From NCBI GenBank assembly GCA_934465535.1, contig CAKSKV010000008.1, positions 18,050 to 82,049 on the forward strand: DNA of 64,000 nt, read 5' to 3'. Positions 43,464-52,847 of the stretch are shown in pieces. A program made the position numbers and the translations under genes. This stretch comes from an uncultured Clostridia bacterium (GTDB taxonomy: Bacteria > Bacillota > Clostridia > Christensenellales > QALW01). Under the pieces are notes generated by a model. The model did not search any database. It was not told where the DNA came from and saw only the letters and a program-made list of their open reading frames with translations. The first letter of the stretch is position 1. Every line of letters begins with the position of its first letter.

Positions 43464-45938
43464 TCAGACACCCTTCTTGTTGTTGCGAATCTTCTCCTGA
43501 GTGGTGAAGTTCGTGGTGGCAACATAGCCCGGTATCGGCATGATCTTCTCATGAATGGCATCGATGATCCAGGAAGCCTGCGGGAAGAAGTAGTTATCCA
43601 GCTCGTAGGCAGGCGTAATCCAGTTGCGTGCGCCCACAACAACGGCGGGTGCATCAAGATAATCAAAGGCCATCTCGCTTACATTTTCGGCAATTTCCTT
43701 CATGATGGAGCCGCGGTCGCAGGCATCGCCTACAACTACCAGCTTGCCGGTCTTCTTAACGGACTCCAGCACCTTTTCATAGTTGAAGGGAACGATGCTG
43801 CGTGCGTCGATGATCTCGGCGGAAATGCCGTATTTCTCCTGAAGTTGTTTTGCGGCATCCATAGCGCGGTAGAGCACCGCGCCGATGGTAACGATGGTAA
43901 CATCGGTACCGGCGCGTTTGATATCGGGCTCGCCGAAGGGAATCTCATAGCTTTCGGCAGGTACGCCGCCCTCATGGAACTGCTCGCCGAAATCGTAGAT
44001 GCGCTGGCTCTCAAAGAATACAACCGGGTCGGTGCCGTTAAGAGCGGTGGTCATAAGACCCTTGGCATCGTAGGGGGTAGCCGGGAAGCAGACCTTAAGG
44101 CCCGGGATATGAGCAACCATGGCGGACCAGTCCTGAGAATGCTGTGCGCCGTATTTGGAGCCTACGGAAACGCGCAGCACCATGGGCAGCTTGAGGGCGC
44201 CCGCAGTCATTGCCTGCCACTTGGCCATCTGGTTAAACACCTCGTCGCCGGCACGGCCGATGAAGTCGCAGTACATAAGCTCAACTATGGAGCGGCCGCC
44301 GCACATGCCGTAGCCCACGGCAGATGCCACAATTGCTGCCTCGGAAATAGGAGCATTGAACAGGCGGTGATAGGGGATAGCCTCGGTAAGACCGCCGTAA
44401 ACCGCAAACGCGCCGCCCCAATCGCGGTTTTCTTCGCCGTAGGCAACCAGAGTGGGATCCTCATAGAATTTGTTGATTATAGCCTCAAAAATACCGTCTC
44501 TGTACTGATATACCTTGTTTTTGGAAACCGGCTTGCCGTCCTTGTCAAAGCCGAAGCGCTCCTTGCGTGCAATCTTCTGTACGCGGGGATCCTCAGCCAT
44601 GGGGATAAGCACATCGGGTGCGCGGTCGGGCTCCATGGAAACAATGTGCTCATTGGAGAACATAATGTCGGCAATGGCATCGGGGCAGCCGTTGAGATCC
44701 ATATAGGGAGAAATGGCGGGATCGGTGGCAATCTTTACCGTGTGGGTCATAACCTTTACGATATCGGCATAAATCTCGTCGAACTTCTCATCCTTTGCAA
44801 CGCCTGCATCAACAAGCGCAGCGCGATAGGTGATCATCGGATCGATAGCCTGCCATGCGGCAACCTCTTCCTTTGTGCGGTAGGAGGAAGCATCGCTGGG
44901 GGAGTGTCCGGAATAACGGTAGGTGAGCACATCCAGCAGCACCGGCCCCTGACGGTCCTCAATAAGCTGCTTCTTGCGCTTGTAGGCCTCGATTACGGCA
45001 AGCGGATTGTAGCCGTCTACGCGCTCTGCATGCATCTGGCTGGGGGTAACGCCCGCGCCCATTCTTGCAAGGATATTGTAGGCCATGGTTTCGCCGTTGG
45101 TCTGTCCGCCCATGCCGTACTGGTTGTTGAAAATATTGAAGATGATGGGCAGTCCGCCTTTGTGAGCCTCGTCCCACAGCTTGGTATACTGATCCATCGC
45201 AGAGAAGTTCATAGCCTCCCAAACGGGGCCGCAGCCAAGGGAAGCATCACCGATATTTGCAATAACAAGGCCTTCCTTGCAGTTTACTCTTTTATAAAGA
45301 GCGGCGCCGGCGGCAATACCTGCGCTGCCGCCCACTATTGCGTTGTTGGGATAAATGCCGAAGGGCAGGAAGAAGGCGTGCATGGAACCGCCCAGACCCT
45401 TGGAGAAGCCGGTTTCACGGGCAAACAGCTCGGCTACAACGCCGTAGAGGAAGAAGGCGCGCGCCATTTCCTTAACGGATTCAAATTTGCCGTTGTTCTC
45501 CACAACGCGGAGGGTGGCGCCGTCCCAGGTGGACTTCATGATGCTCATCAGCTCTTCGTCGCTGAGCTTTTCAATGCAGGAAAGTCCTTTTGCCAGAATG
45601 TCGGCATGGGAGCGGTGAGAACCGAAGATAAAATCGTTTTTGTCAAGAAGATAAGCCTGACCTACCGCGGCTGCCTCCTGGCCGATGCCAAGGTGAGCGG
45701 GGCCGGGATGGCTGTAATGGATGCCGTTGTATTCGCTGGTGGTTTTGATGAGGTTGATCATGGTCTCAAACTCGCGGATAACAGCCATATCGTGATAGAT
45801 ACGCAGGAAATCCTCGGTTGAGTAGTTGGCCTTTTCCTCGGCGATGGTTTTGTTATAACGGTTTACCGGAATGTCTTCAAAATGTACGAAGCCGGGAGCC
45901 CGCATAACACTCGGGTCGATAAATTGGGACTTAGGCAT
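43464..45938 (-). CDS. Fused E1 alpha-beta subunit of a 2-oxoacid dehydrogenase complex (TPP-dependent)
   Basis: The 824-residue protein joins both E1 chains. The alpha part (about 40-400) has GQEAAAVGQAYLL, GSHRSHADILAKG and the TPP motif GDASLGCG...FNNQYG. The beta part (about 475-810) starts YRDGIFEAIINKFYEDPTLV and has GEENRDWGG, NAPISEAAIVASAVGYGMCG, HSQDWSAMVAHIPGLKV and PIPGY near the end. It decarboxylates a 2-oxoacid (pyruvate, acetoin or branched-chain type) and passes the acyl group to E2 lipoyl groups. E1 alpha and beta are usually separate genes; fusion is less common. It is the last gene of the E2-E3-E1 operon. Confidence 0.93.
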   Translation of the reverse strand: MPKSQFIDPSVMRAPGFVHFEDIPVNRYNKTIAEEKANYSTEDFLRIYHDMAVIREFETMINLIKTTSEYNGIHYSHPGPAHLGIGQEAAAVGQAYLLDKNDFIFGSHRSHADILAKGLSCIEKLSDEELMSIMKSTWDGATLRVVENNGKFESVKEMARAFFLYGVVAELFARETGFSKGLGGSMHAFFLPFGIYPNNAIVGGSAGIAAGAALYKRVNCKEGLVIANIGDASLGCGPVWEAMNFSAMDQYTKLWDEAHKGGLPIIFNIFNNQYGMGGQTNGETMAYNILARMGAGVTPSQMHAERVDGYNPLAVIEAYKRKKQLIEDRQGPVLLDVLTYRYSGHSPSDASSYRTKEEVAAWQAIDPMITYRAALVDAGVAKDEKFDEIYADIVKVMTHTVKIATDPAISPYMDLNGCPDAIADIMFSNEHIVSMEPDRAPDVLIPMAEDPRVQKIARKERFGFDKDGKPVSKNKVYQYRDGIFEAIINKFYEDPTLVAYGEENRDWGGAFAVYGGLTEAIPYHRLFNAPISEAAIVASAVGYGMCGGRSIVELMYCDFIGRAGDEVFNQMAKWQAMTAGALKLPMVLRVSVGSKYGAQHSQDWSAMVAHIPGLKVCFPATPYDAKGLMTTALNGTDPVVFFESQRIYDFGEQFHEGGVPAESYEIPFGEPDIKRAGTDVTIVTIGAVLYRAMDAAKQLQEKYGISAEIIDARSIVPFNYEKVLESVKKTGKLVVVGDACDRGSIMKEIAENVSEMAFDYLDAPAVVVGARNWITPAYELDNYFFPQASWIIDAIHEKIMPIPGYVATTNFTTQEKIRNNKKGV

Positions 45939-46036
45939 TATAAATACCCTCCTTAAAAATTATGTGTATTTCATATTAAATGCCCCGCCGGGAACAGCCG
46001 AAAAGCTCAGCGTTCCCCGCGGCGGGAAATGCAGAT

Positions 46037-47401
46037 TTATTTGTACTGGAATATGCCCTCGCGGATTATTTCGCATACGGTGGGATGCGGGAAGATAAGC
46101 TCCTTGATGTCCTCTATGCGCATCTCGGTTTCCAGCATTGCAACGGCGGAAACGATGATCTCGGAGGAATAGTTGCCTATCATGTGTACGCCCACAAGAC
46201 GGTTGTTCTTTTTGTCTATAACCAGCTTGCAGATGCCGTCGCCGCCTTCGTTTTCGGCAACATAACGGCCGGAATACTTCATGGTAAGGCTTATGCAGGC
46301 AACATCCATGCCGGCAGCCTTGGCCGCTTCCTCGGTAAGGCCGACAAAAGCCACCTCGGGGTTGGTATAAATAACGGAGGGAACGGCGGTGTAACGCATG
46401 CGGTCCTTTTTGCCCAGCATTGTGTTCACTGCCACTTCGCTTTCGCGGTAAGCCACATGGGCAAGCATCATCTTGCCGTTGCAGTCGCCGGTTGCGAAAA
46501 CGCCGGCAACATTGGTGCGGCACTGCTCATCGGTAAGAATGGCGCCGCGGTTCATTTCCACGCCGATGTTTTCAAGGCCGAGGCCGTGAGTGGCGGGGCG
46601 GCGGCCGATGGAAAGCAGAACCTTGTCGGCTTCCACGGTTTCCGTCTTGCCGTTAAGCTCATAGTTCACGCCCTTGTCGGTAACGGAGGTAACCTTTGCG
46701 CCCAGCAGGAAGGTAACACCCTTCTTTTCGTAGTTTTTCTGGAGTATCTTGCTGATTTCCGCATCGGTGGGGCCGGCGATCTTGTTCATCATCTCAATAA
46801 CGGTGACCTTGCTGCCGGCCGAGCAGAAGTAGCTGGCCATTTCAAGACCGATAACACCGCCGCCGATCACAACAAGGCGCTCCGGTACCGCTTCGATATC
46901 CAGTATTTCGCGGTTGGTCATAACAAAACCGGAGGCCAGATTTTCCTTAAGCCCCGGAATCGGGGGAACGGAGGCCTCGCTGCCGCAGGCAATAAGCAGG
47001 CGTGCGCCCTCGTATACGGTGTCGCCCACCGAAACGCGGAACTCGGCTCCCGTGCGCTTTTCAATGTGGGCGTTGCCGTCCACAACGGTTACCTTGTTGG
47101 CCTTAAGACCCATTTTGATGCCGCCCACCAGAGTGTCCACAACCTTGCGCTTGCGGGCAATTACCTTGGCGTGGTCAAGCTTTATGTTTTCTACGGTGAT
47201 GCCGTATTTCTCGCCGTGCGCCGCTCCGTCATAAAGCTTTGCGGAGTACAGCAGTGCCTTGGAGGGCACGCAGCCCTCGTTGAGGCATACGCCGCCGATG
47301 AAGCGCTTTTCGATAAGCAGGGTGTTGAGCCCGGCTCCGCCGGCACGCTCCGCGGCAAGATAGCCGGCGGGACCGCCGCCGATTACAATCAGATCGTACA
47401 T
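46037..47401 (-). CDS. lpdA: Dihydrolipoyl dehydrogenase (E3)
   Basis: The 454-residue flavoprotein shows the FAD loop GGGPAGYLAAERAG, the redox disulfide in CLNEGCVPSKAL, the NAD loop VVIGGGVIGLEMA, the second FAD site GVFATGDCNGKMMLAHVA and the C-terminal active-site HPTVCEII (His/Glu). It reoxidises the dihydrolipoyl group of E2 with NAD+. It lies between E2 and E1 in the operon (about 95-98 bases on each side), so it serves this complex. Confidence 0.95.
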   Translation of the reverse strand: MYDLIVIGGGPAGYLAAERAGGAGLNTLLIEKRFIGGVCLNEGCVPSKALLYSAKLYDGAAHGEKYGITVENIKLDHAKVIARKRKVVDTLVGGIKMGLKANKVTVVDGNAHIEKRTGAEFRVSVGDTVYEGARLLIACGSEASVPPIPGLKENLASGFVMTNREILDIEAVPERLVVIGGGVIGLEMASYFCSAGSKVTVIEMMNKIAGPTDAEISKILQKNYEKKGVTFLLGAKVTSVTDKGVNYELNGKTETVEADKVLLSIGRRPATHGLGLENIGVEMNRGAILTDEQCRTNVAGVFATGDCNGKMMLAHVAYRESEVAVNTMLGKKDRMRYTAVPSVIYTNPEVAFVGLTEEAAKAAGMDVACISLTMKYSGRYVAENEGGDGICKLVIDKKNNRLVGVHMIGNYSSEIIVSAVAMLETEMRIEDIKELIFPHPTVCEIIREGIFQYK

Positions 47402-47496
47402 ATCAGAATACCTCTTATTTTAATTTTATGCATACGGCCCTTTGCGGCAGGGCGGCTTTGCTTTGATGCAAAAGCGCGCCCGCTGCGAGGGGTGCA

Positions 47497-48858
47497 TTAT
47501 TTTGCAAGCAGTGCGGAGAAGTTCTCAAGATTGGTGCAAAGCTCCTTTAAGAACTTGGCCGCCGGAGCGCCGTCGATAGCGCGGTGGTCAAAGGTGAGGG
47601 AGAGCGTCATGCAGGGATAGGTCTTGAGTACGCCGCCCACCTCGCGCACGCGGGTTACCGTGGTGCATACGCCCAGAATACCGGTCTGCGGGGGGTTGAT
47701 AACGGGGGTGAAGCTTTCAATGCCCAGCGAGCCCAGATTGCTTACGGTGAAGGTGCCGCCGGAGAGCTTGTCGGGGCTGATGGAGCCCTTCTGGCAATCG
47801 GAGGCCAAACTCTTTGTGGCGGTGGCTATCTCGTTGAGGGAGAGCTTGTTGCAGCCGAAAATGGTGGGCACCATAAGTCCGCGCTCGGTGTCTACCGCCA
47901 TGCCGAGGTTTACATCGGTAAAATAACGCATGGTGTCGTCCAGCAAATGCGCATTGAGCGCCTTGTGGTTAAGCAGCGTGCGGCTGACGGCATAAAGCAC
48001 TATATCGTTCAGGGTGATGTTGGCAAGGCCGAGCTTTTCGGCGTTTTCCTTCATTTTCTTGCGGTATGCCAGTATCTCGGTGGCATCGAAGGAAGCATTG
48101 AGGGTAAGCTGAGCCATGCCCTGAAGAGAACCCATCATGCTCTTGGAAATAACCTTGCGGATATTGGTGAGCTTGACATCGGTATATGCAGCCTGCGGTG
48201 CCGCAGCTTCTGCAGGAGCTGCCGCGGCGGCGGGAGCCGGACCCGCTGCAAGATCGGCAAGGCTTACGCGGCCGCCGATGCCGGTGCCGGAAAGCTGCTT
48301 GTCGCTTGCCATGTAGCCTGCGGCTGCGGCGCCGGTTGCCATAACGCCCTGTTCGCGCAGAAGCTGAACATCGCGTTCCATTATGCGGCCTTCTGCGCCG
48401 GTGGGAACCGCAAAGCGGTAGTCAACGCCGGTTCTTTCGGCATAGTTGCGGGCGCGCGGGGAAATTTTTATATCTCCCTGAGCGGCCTGAGCGGCAGCCG
48501 CCGCAGCCTGAACCGGAGCGGGAGCCTGAGCGGCAGCCGGGGCGGCTGCTTCCGCTGCGGGAGCGGGAGCCTCGGCCGGAGCCTCCTGAGCGCCTGCGGT
48601 AAAGGAGCTTACATCCTCGCCGGCAGCGCCTATAACGCATACATTTTCAAGGCAGGGCACATCATCGCCCTCCTGATGAAGGATGGCAAGCAGCACGCCG
48701 GCATCCTTGGCCTCCTCGTCAAAGGTGGCCTTGTCCGTTTCGTAGGTGAAAAGAATGTCGCCTACCGCTACGGTATCGCCTACCTTTTTGTTCCATTTTG
48801 TGATGATGCAGCTTTCCACCGACTGTCCCTGCCGGGGCATAATTACGGGAATCGCCAT
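47497..48858 (-). CDS. Dihydrolipoamide acyltransferase (E2)
   Basis: The 453-residue protein starts at ATG behind AGGAGG. It has one lipoyl domain (about 1-78) with the lipoylated Lys in YETDKATFDEE, an Ala/Pro linker (about 90-130), a subunit-binding domain (ISPRARNYAERTGVDYRFAV), a second Ala/Pro linker and the catalytic core (about 225-453) with the active-site His in TFDHRAIDGAPA. It carries acyl groups to CoA. It is the first gene of the operon. The core resembles acetoin/pyruvate-type E2; the substrate cannot be fixed. Confidence 0.93.
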   Translation of the reverse strand: MAIPVIMPRQGQSVESCIITKWNKKVGDTVAVGDILFTYETDKATFDEEAKDAGVLLAILHQEGDDVPCLENVCVIGAAGEDVSSFTAGAQEAPAEAPAPAAEAAAPAAAQAPAPVQAAAAAAQAAQGDIKISPRARNYAERTGVDYRFAVPTGAEGRIMERDVQLLREQGVMATGAAAAGYMASDKQLSGTGIGGRVSLADLAAGPAPAAAAAPAEAAAPQAAYTDVKLTNIRKVISKSMMGSLQGMAQLTLNASFDATEILAYRKKMKENAEKLGLANITLNDIVLYAVSRTLLNHKALNAHLLDDTMRYFTDVNLGMAVDTERGLMVPTIFGCNKLSLNEIATATKSLASDCQKGSISPDKLSGGTFTVSNLGSLGIESFTPVINPPQTGILGVCTTVTRVREVGGVLKTYPCMTLSLTFDHRAIDGAPAAKFLKELCTNLENFSALLAK

Positions 48859-48894
48859 ATTTTGAACCTCCTGTGCCTCTGGGGCTTGATATAT

Positions 48895-48911
48895 AAAAAC
48901 TGTTCGTTTTT
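48895..48911. promoter_or_regulatory. AAAAAC/GTTTTT inverted repeat in the E2 leader
   Basis: A perfect 6-bp inverted repeat with a 5-base centre, reading AAACGAAC on the minus strand. The same core occurs at the TetR promoter (49265) and the collagen-like gene promoter (62046). It lies about 30-45 bases downstream of the predicted start of transcription. Confidence 0.4.
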
Positions 48912-48948
48912 AACACGGGCATGTGTGAATAGAACACCCGCACCTTTA

Positions 48949-48977
48949 ATTTTATCATTATCAGGGTAGTATGTCAA
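48949..48977 (-). promoter_or_regulatory. Promoter of the E2-E3-E1 operon
   Basis: Minus-strand TTGACA (48977-48972), 17-base spacer, TAAAAT (48954-48949), giving a leader of about 85 bases. Confidence 0.75.
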
Positions 48978-49229
48978 TTATAATAATACATTTAATAATA
49001 TATTGCGCCGCCTTTTTTAGTATTTTCGGCACGGTGTAAAATACGAGGGCGATGCCTGCAGATGCAGAGGAGCTGCTTTTTTACTGCCGCTTTGCCGTTG
49101 AGCGTAATGCGTTTCTCCGTGCGTTTACGGTAAAAGCCGCCTGACGGAGAACTTATATGAAAAGCATACACCGTCCGTTTTACGGCTCAATTTCCGATTG
49201 TGCTAACGGTCAAAATCTCAAAACTGTTC

Positions 49230-49280
49230 TTGAAAATATAACAGTTTCATGTTATAATAATATTAAACGAACGGTCGGTA
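49230..49280 (+). promoter_or_regulatory. Promoter and candidate operator of the TetR-surface protein operon
   Basis: TTGAAA (49230-49235), 17-base spacer, TATAAT (49253-49258). Directly after it comes AAACGAACGGTCGGTAC (49265-49281), a TetR-operator-like sequence at the predicted transcription start, where bound repressor would block initiation. Confidence 0.6.
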
Positions 49281-49302
49281 CAAACGGAAGGGGCTGAGCA
49301 AA

Positions 49303-49905
49303 ATTAAAACAACGGAACAGCAGCACAACGAGAGAAAACAGGAGCTTATGGAAAAGTGCTTCGAGTGTTATGCCGAAAACGGATTGACGGGCACGGGAAT
49401 TCAGGCGCTGGCCGATGCCTGCGGCTGTACAAAAGCAAATTTGTATACTTATTTCAAAAATCTTGATGAGTTGATTATTGAGTCAACGGCATATTGTATG
49501 GCAAAGGTCGAGGACGACTTTATGAAAAAAGCCCCGACCGATCCGAAGGATGCCATGCGCTTTATTGAGGAAATACCGTACTGGACGGCGCGGCAGCACG
49601 GCAAAAAATATCGGTTGATGTATCAGATATATACCCATCCGAAATATATTGAATACGGCAAGAAATTTTTCGAGGGCGTAAACGAGCGCTATACCCGGTA
49701 TGCAAAGCTGTTGGAGCCTAAGATAGGAATTCCGTATACGACTATCACATCGCTGATTTTCATATTCGTGCGGGCCTGTGTACACTACGCCATGTTTGAG
49801 GACGAGTATTATTTGAAATCCCAAATGGAGGTCTTAAAACAGGGTGTGGGCCTGTTTGCGGATAAATATCGCTCCCAATATCTGAAAGGAGGAACCGAGA
49901 AATGA
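49303..49905 (+). CDS. TetR-family regulator, probable non-ATG start
   Basis: The DNA-binding domain reads RKQELMEKCFECYAENGLTG, TGIQALADACGCTKANLYTY, then FKNLDELI. The first ATG (49348) cuts helix 1 in half; its GGAG is only 4 bases away. In the same frame ATT at 49303 (preceded by GGAAGGGG at good distance) or CTG at 49294 would give a full domain of about 200 residues; no ATG, GTG or TTG exists back to the in-frame stop at 49264. The C-terminal helical domain (about 75-195) is a ligand domain of unknown specificity. Its stop overlaps the ATG of the surface protein gene (ATGA), so regulator and adhesin-like protein are made together. Confidence 0.8.
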   Translation: MKTTEQQHNERKQELMEKCFECYAENGLTGTGIQALADACGCTKANLYTYFKNLDELIIESTAYCMAKVEDDFMKKAPTDPKDAMRFIEEIPYWTARQHGKKYRLMYQIYTHPKYIEYGKKFFEGVNERYTRYAKLLEPKIGIPYTTITSLIFIFVRACVHYAMFEDEYYLKSQMEVLKQGVGLFADKYRSQYLKGGTEK

Positions 49906-52841
49906 AAAAACGAATGCCTGGTATCGTACTTATCTTATGTATGGTGTTATGTATTGTACCGATAAGCATATTTGCGGGGTCGGAGACATTTACCGACGCC
50001 GCAACGGAGGAAGAGCTGTTTACGGCGGTTCGGAACGGCGGCGGCAATGTCCGGCTGACGGACAACATAATTGTTGACAGGGGCTCGCTGATCATCGATT
50101 ACACCACAGAGCTTGATCTGAACGGCCACACGCTGACCTTCCGGGAGCCGGGAATGGTCTTAGTAAAGCGATATAACGGCAAAAGCGAAGTCACAAGTAC
50201 GCCGACTGTCGGTATTGCCGTCAATGCAAACCTTAACCTGACCGACTCCGCCAAAAGCAAAACAGGCAAGATAGATGTATGGGGCGACGACAGCGCCGGA
50301 ATATATGTAGGTCCCACGGGAAACCTGTGTATGTGGGGCGGCACGCTCACCAATTCGTCCGTAACTATACCGACCGAATCGGATGAGGCGCCCAAGTACA
50401 CCAACAGTGTTGGCCTTTATATTCTGCGCGGCAGGGTATCCATGACCTCGGGAAGCAGGATCGAAAACGAATCGCAGGCAGGTGTTCTCGTGCTCGGCGG
50501 TGATTTCAGCATGGCGGGAGGAAATACTGTTATCTCCGGCTGCGGTATTCAAAGTTATAGCTACCTCGGCGGGGGCGTTTGTGTATCCTCCGAGTATGAT
50601 GAAAACGGGAATACCGTCCTCGGCTCCTTTGCGATGAACATGGGCGCGCGCATCGAAAACTGCTCTGCCTACAACGGCGGCGGCGTGTACCTGTACGGCG
50701 AGTCGGTGTTCACCATAAATGCCGGCAGCATCACCGGCTGCAAAGCAAATCATGGCGGCGGCGTTTATGTGTCGAGCATAGGCAAGGTCGCCGTGGAAAA
50801 CGGGCAGTACAGGTGCATTACGCCCGCTTTTACCATTAAGGGCGGAAGCATTGAAAACTGCACTGCCAACAACGGCGGCGGCGTATATATAGATGACGGG
50901 AATGTCGGTTCTTATTTGATCGAATTTGAAATGAATGCCGGAAGCATCCAAGGCTGCACTGCCATAAACGGCGGCGGTATTTCCGTAGATAAGTACGGCG
51001 CATTTACCATGTCCGGCAGTGCCGCAATTACCGGCTGCAAAGCCACGGGGCTCCCCGAAGCTACCGATTCCGAAGGCTATGGCGGCGGTGTATATATGTT
51101 CCCCGGCGGCAGTATCGACATGAGCGGCGGCAGCATCACCGAATGCCGAGCCAACAAGGGAGACAGCATATACAGCGATAACGCCCTCGGTTATTATACA
51201 AGCCAGTACACCGTGACCGGCGGCACGGCAGACCCGACCGTATCCCTTGCATATGTGAGCGGAACAAAGGTGATACGCATGGAGGGGCTGGGCACAGCCG
51301 CTTATCCTTATCAGATCGGCACCAAGGAGCAGCTGCTGCTCTTTCGCGATCTCGTAAACGGCATAAACGGACAGACACAGCATCTCGGCGCCTGCGCAGT
51401 GCTTACCGACGATATCGTGCTCAACGACGGCACCGTTGACGACAACGGAAACTATACTTCCGGCCTTATCGGCGCCACGCCGGAGGAATGGACGCCCATC
51501 GGCAACTATTCTTATGCATACAGCGGCACCTTTGACGGTGCGGGACACACGATAAAGGGATTGTACTACACGGGCAGCAATATTGCCGACGATACTATTG
51601 ATACCGATTATGAGCACACTGCCGGTCTTTTTGCCCGCCTTGACGGTGCCGCGGTAATTAATGTGACGGTGACCGGATATATACGGCGTGACGCTGATAA
51701 ATACCACAATCATGTCGGCGTGGCGGGAGGCATTGCAGGCATTGTAAATAACTCAACGATACGGAATTGCCGCAGTGCCTGCCGCATCACTACCGATTCT
51801 GATGGCGGTCTGATCGGAGGCATTGCCGGGTGGACCGACGGTACGACAACGGTCGAAAACTGCCGCAATGACGGTCATATAATGCAGCATAAAGGCATAA
51901 ATATAGCTGCCGGCGGTATTGTAGGCCACATGTCCGACGGCACGGTGAAGGGCTGCATCAATACCGGCAAGGCGGACTGCCTCAAATCGACACTTAATCG
52001 GGCGGGCTGCGGCGGTATTGTCGGCAGAGCCGATGCGGGTAAGATATCCGACTGCATAAATATCGGCGAGGTATATGTTGTCGGTACCGGCTATGCCGGA
52101 GGTATCATAGGCTATACGGACGGCGATGATATAACCGTACGCAGCTGTTACAGCATAGGAACCGTGACCGCGGAGAACGGTCGCAACGCAGGCGGCATCT
52201 GCGGTACGATCCGCAGCGGTACAACGACATTTAAGAACTGCTATTATCTTGATTCCTCATCGTTTTATGCTATCGGATACAGAGCCGACGAAGAGGGCAG
52301 TGTCGAGAAAAAGATAATGGGGGAATTTGCCGACGGCACGGTGCTGACAGCGCTGATAAACGGGCGTGCCGACGGTGAGCATCCGTGGGATACCGAGGGT
52401 TGCAAGCCGCTGAGCGACAATGCAAACGACACAACGGAGCTGCCCGTGTTTGCGTGGATGAAGCTGACCGAGCGTCACCACGGCGGCACGGCATACTGCA
52501 ATTCCGCAAAGTGCTGCGAAGGCTGCGGCGAAAGCTACGGTGAGATTGATGAAAATAATCACAGCGACCTCAGGCATACAGAGGCCAAGGCGGCAACCAA
52601 AGAGGACGAGGGAAATATTGAGTATTGGTACTGCGAAGGCTGCGGCAAGTATTATGCTGACGCAGATGCAGCCAAGGAAATCACCGAGGCGGAAACCGTA
52701 GTGGCTAAGCTTCCCGATGATCCTCACCCGACGGGCGATAACAGCAGCCTTGCGCTGTGGAGCGCACTGCTGTCCATCTGCGGAGGAGTAGGTGCGGTGC
52801 TTGTCATGAAACGCAAAAGGTTATATCAAAACAGGGGGTAA
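49902..52841 (+). CDS. Large cell-surface protein with beta-helix and GLUG repeats
   Basis: The 979-residue protein starts in an ATGA overlap with the TetR gene, with AAAGGAGG upstream. Parts: signal peptide (1-25); a right-handed beta-helix of GGGVYV-type repeats (about 160-430), each ending in a C-x-A turn; six GLUG repeats (about 600-790; e.g. GGIAGIVNNSTIRNCRS, GGIVGRADAGKISDCIN); a Cys-rich module (CEGCGESYGEIDENNH, YWYCEGCGKYYAD; about 870-930); PHPTGDNSS; a membrane helix and a basic tail. It resembles adhesins and glycan- or host-binding proteins of gut Firmicutes. The C-terminal module is nearly identical at DNA level to that of the next gene. Confidence 0.88.
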   Translation: MKKRMPGIVLILCMVLCIVPISIFAGSETFTDAATEEELFTAVRNGGGNVRLTDNIIVDRGSLIIDYTTELDLNGHTLTFREPGMVLVKRYNGKSEVTSTPTVGIAVNANLNLTDSAKSKTGKIDVWGDDSAGIYVGPTGNLCMWGGTLTNSSVTIPTESDEAPKYTNSVGLYILRGRVSMTSGSRIENESQAGVLVLGGDFSMAGGNTVISGCGIQSYSYLGGGVCVSSEYDENGNTVLGSFAMNMGARIENCSAYNGGGVYLYGESVFTINAGSITGCKANHGGGVYVSSIGKVAVENGQYRCITPAFTIKGGSIENCTANNGGGVYIDDGNVGSYLIEFEMNAGSIQGCTAINGGGISVDKYGAFTMSGSAAITGCKATGLPEATDSEGYGGGVYMFPGGSIDMSGGSITECRANKGDSIYSDNALGYYTSQYTVTGGTADPTVSLAYVSGTKVIRMEGLGTAAYPYQIGTKEQLLLFRDLVNGINGQTQHLGACAVLTDDIVLNDGTVDDNGNYTSGLIGATPEEWTPIGNYSYAYSGTFDGAGHTIKGLYYTGSNIADDTIDTDYEHTAGLFARLDGAAVINVTVTGYIRRDADKYHNHVGVAGGIAGIVNNSTIRNCRSACRITTDSDGGLIGGIAGWTDGTTTVENCRNDGHIMQHKGINIAAGGIVGHMSDGTVKGCINTGKADCLKSTLNRAGCGGIVGRADAGKISDCINIGEVYVVGTGYAGGIIGYTDGDDITVRSCYSIGTVTAENGRNAGGICGTIRSGTTTFKNCYYLDSSSFYAIGYRADEEGSVEKKIMGEFADGTVLTALINGRADGEHPWDTEGCKPLSDNANDTTELPVFAWMKLTERHHGGTAYCNSAKCCEGCGESYGEIDENNHSDLRHTEAKAATKEDEGNIEYWYCEGCGKYYADADAAKEITEAETVVAKLPDDPHPTGDNSSLALWSALLSICGGVGAVLVMKRKRLYQNRG
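52524..52783. repeat. Direct repeat copy 1 (surface protein C-terminal module)
   Basis: 260 bases that match 55269-55528 with a single difference seen by eye (GCGCA against GCGCG near the end). It encodes the Cys-rich module, the PTGD motif and the start of the anchor helix. Confidence 0.9.
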
Positions 52842-52847
52842 CGCAAA

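Larger units (their letters stand above)
48859..49302. other. Divergent intergenic region between E2 operon and TetR-surface protein operon
   Basis: Holds the two promoters described separately. Between them (about 48980-49225) there is AT-rich then GC-rich spacer without a supported gene. Confidence 0.5.

Noticed and set aside
43551..45821. 756-codon open frame on the plus strand
   Set aside because: Antisense to the fused E1 gene, whose TPP motifs are clear.
50160..51713. 517-codon open frame on the minus strand
   Set aside because: Shadow of the repeat-rich first surface protein gene; composition rich in Ala/Val/Ile from reversed Gly/Asn codons.
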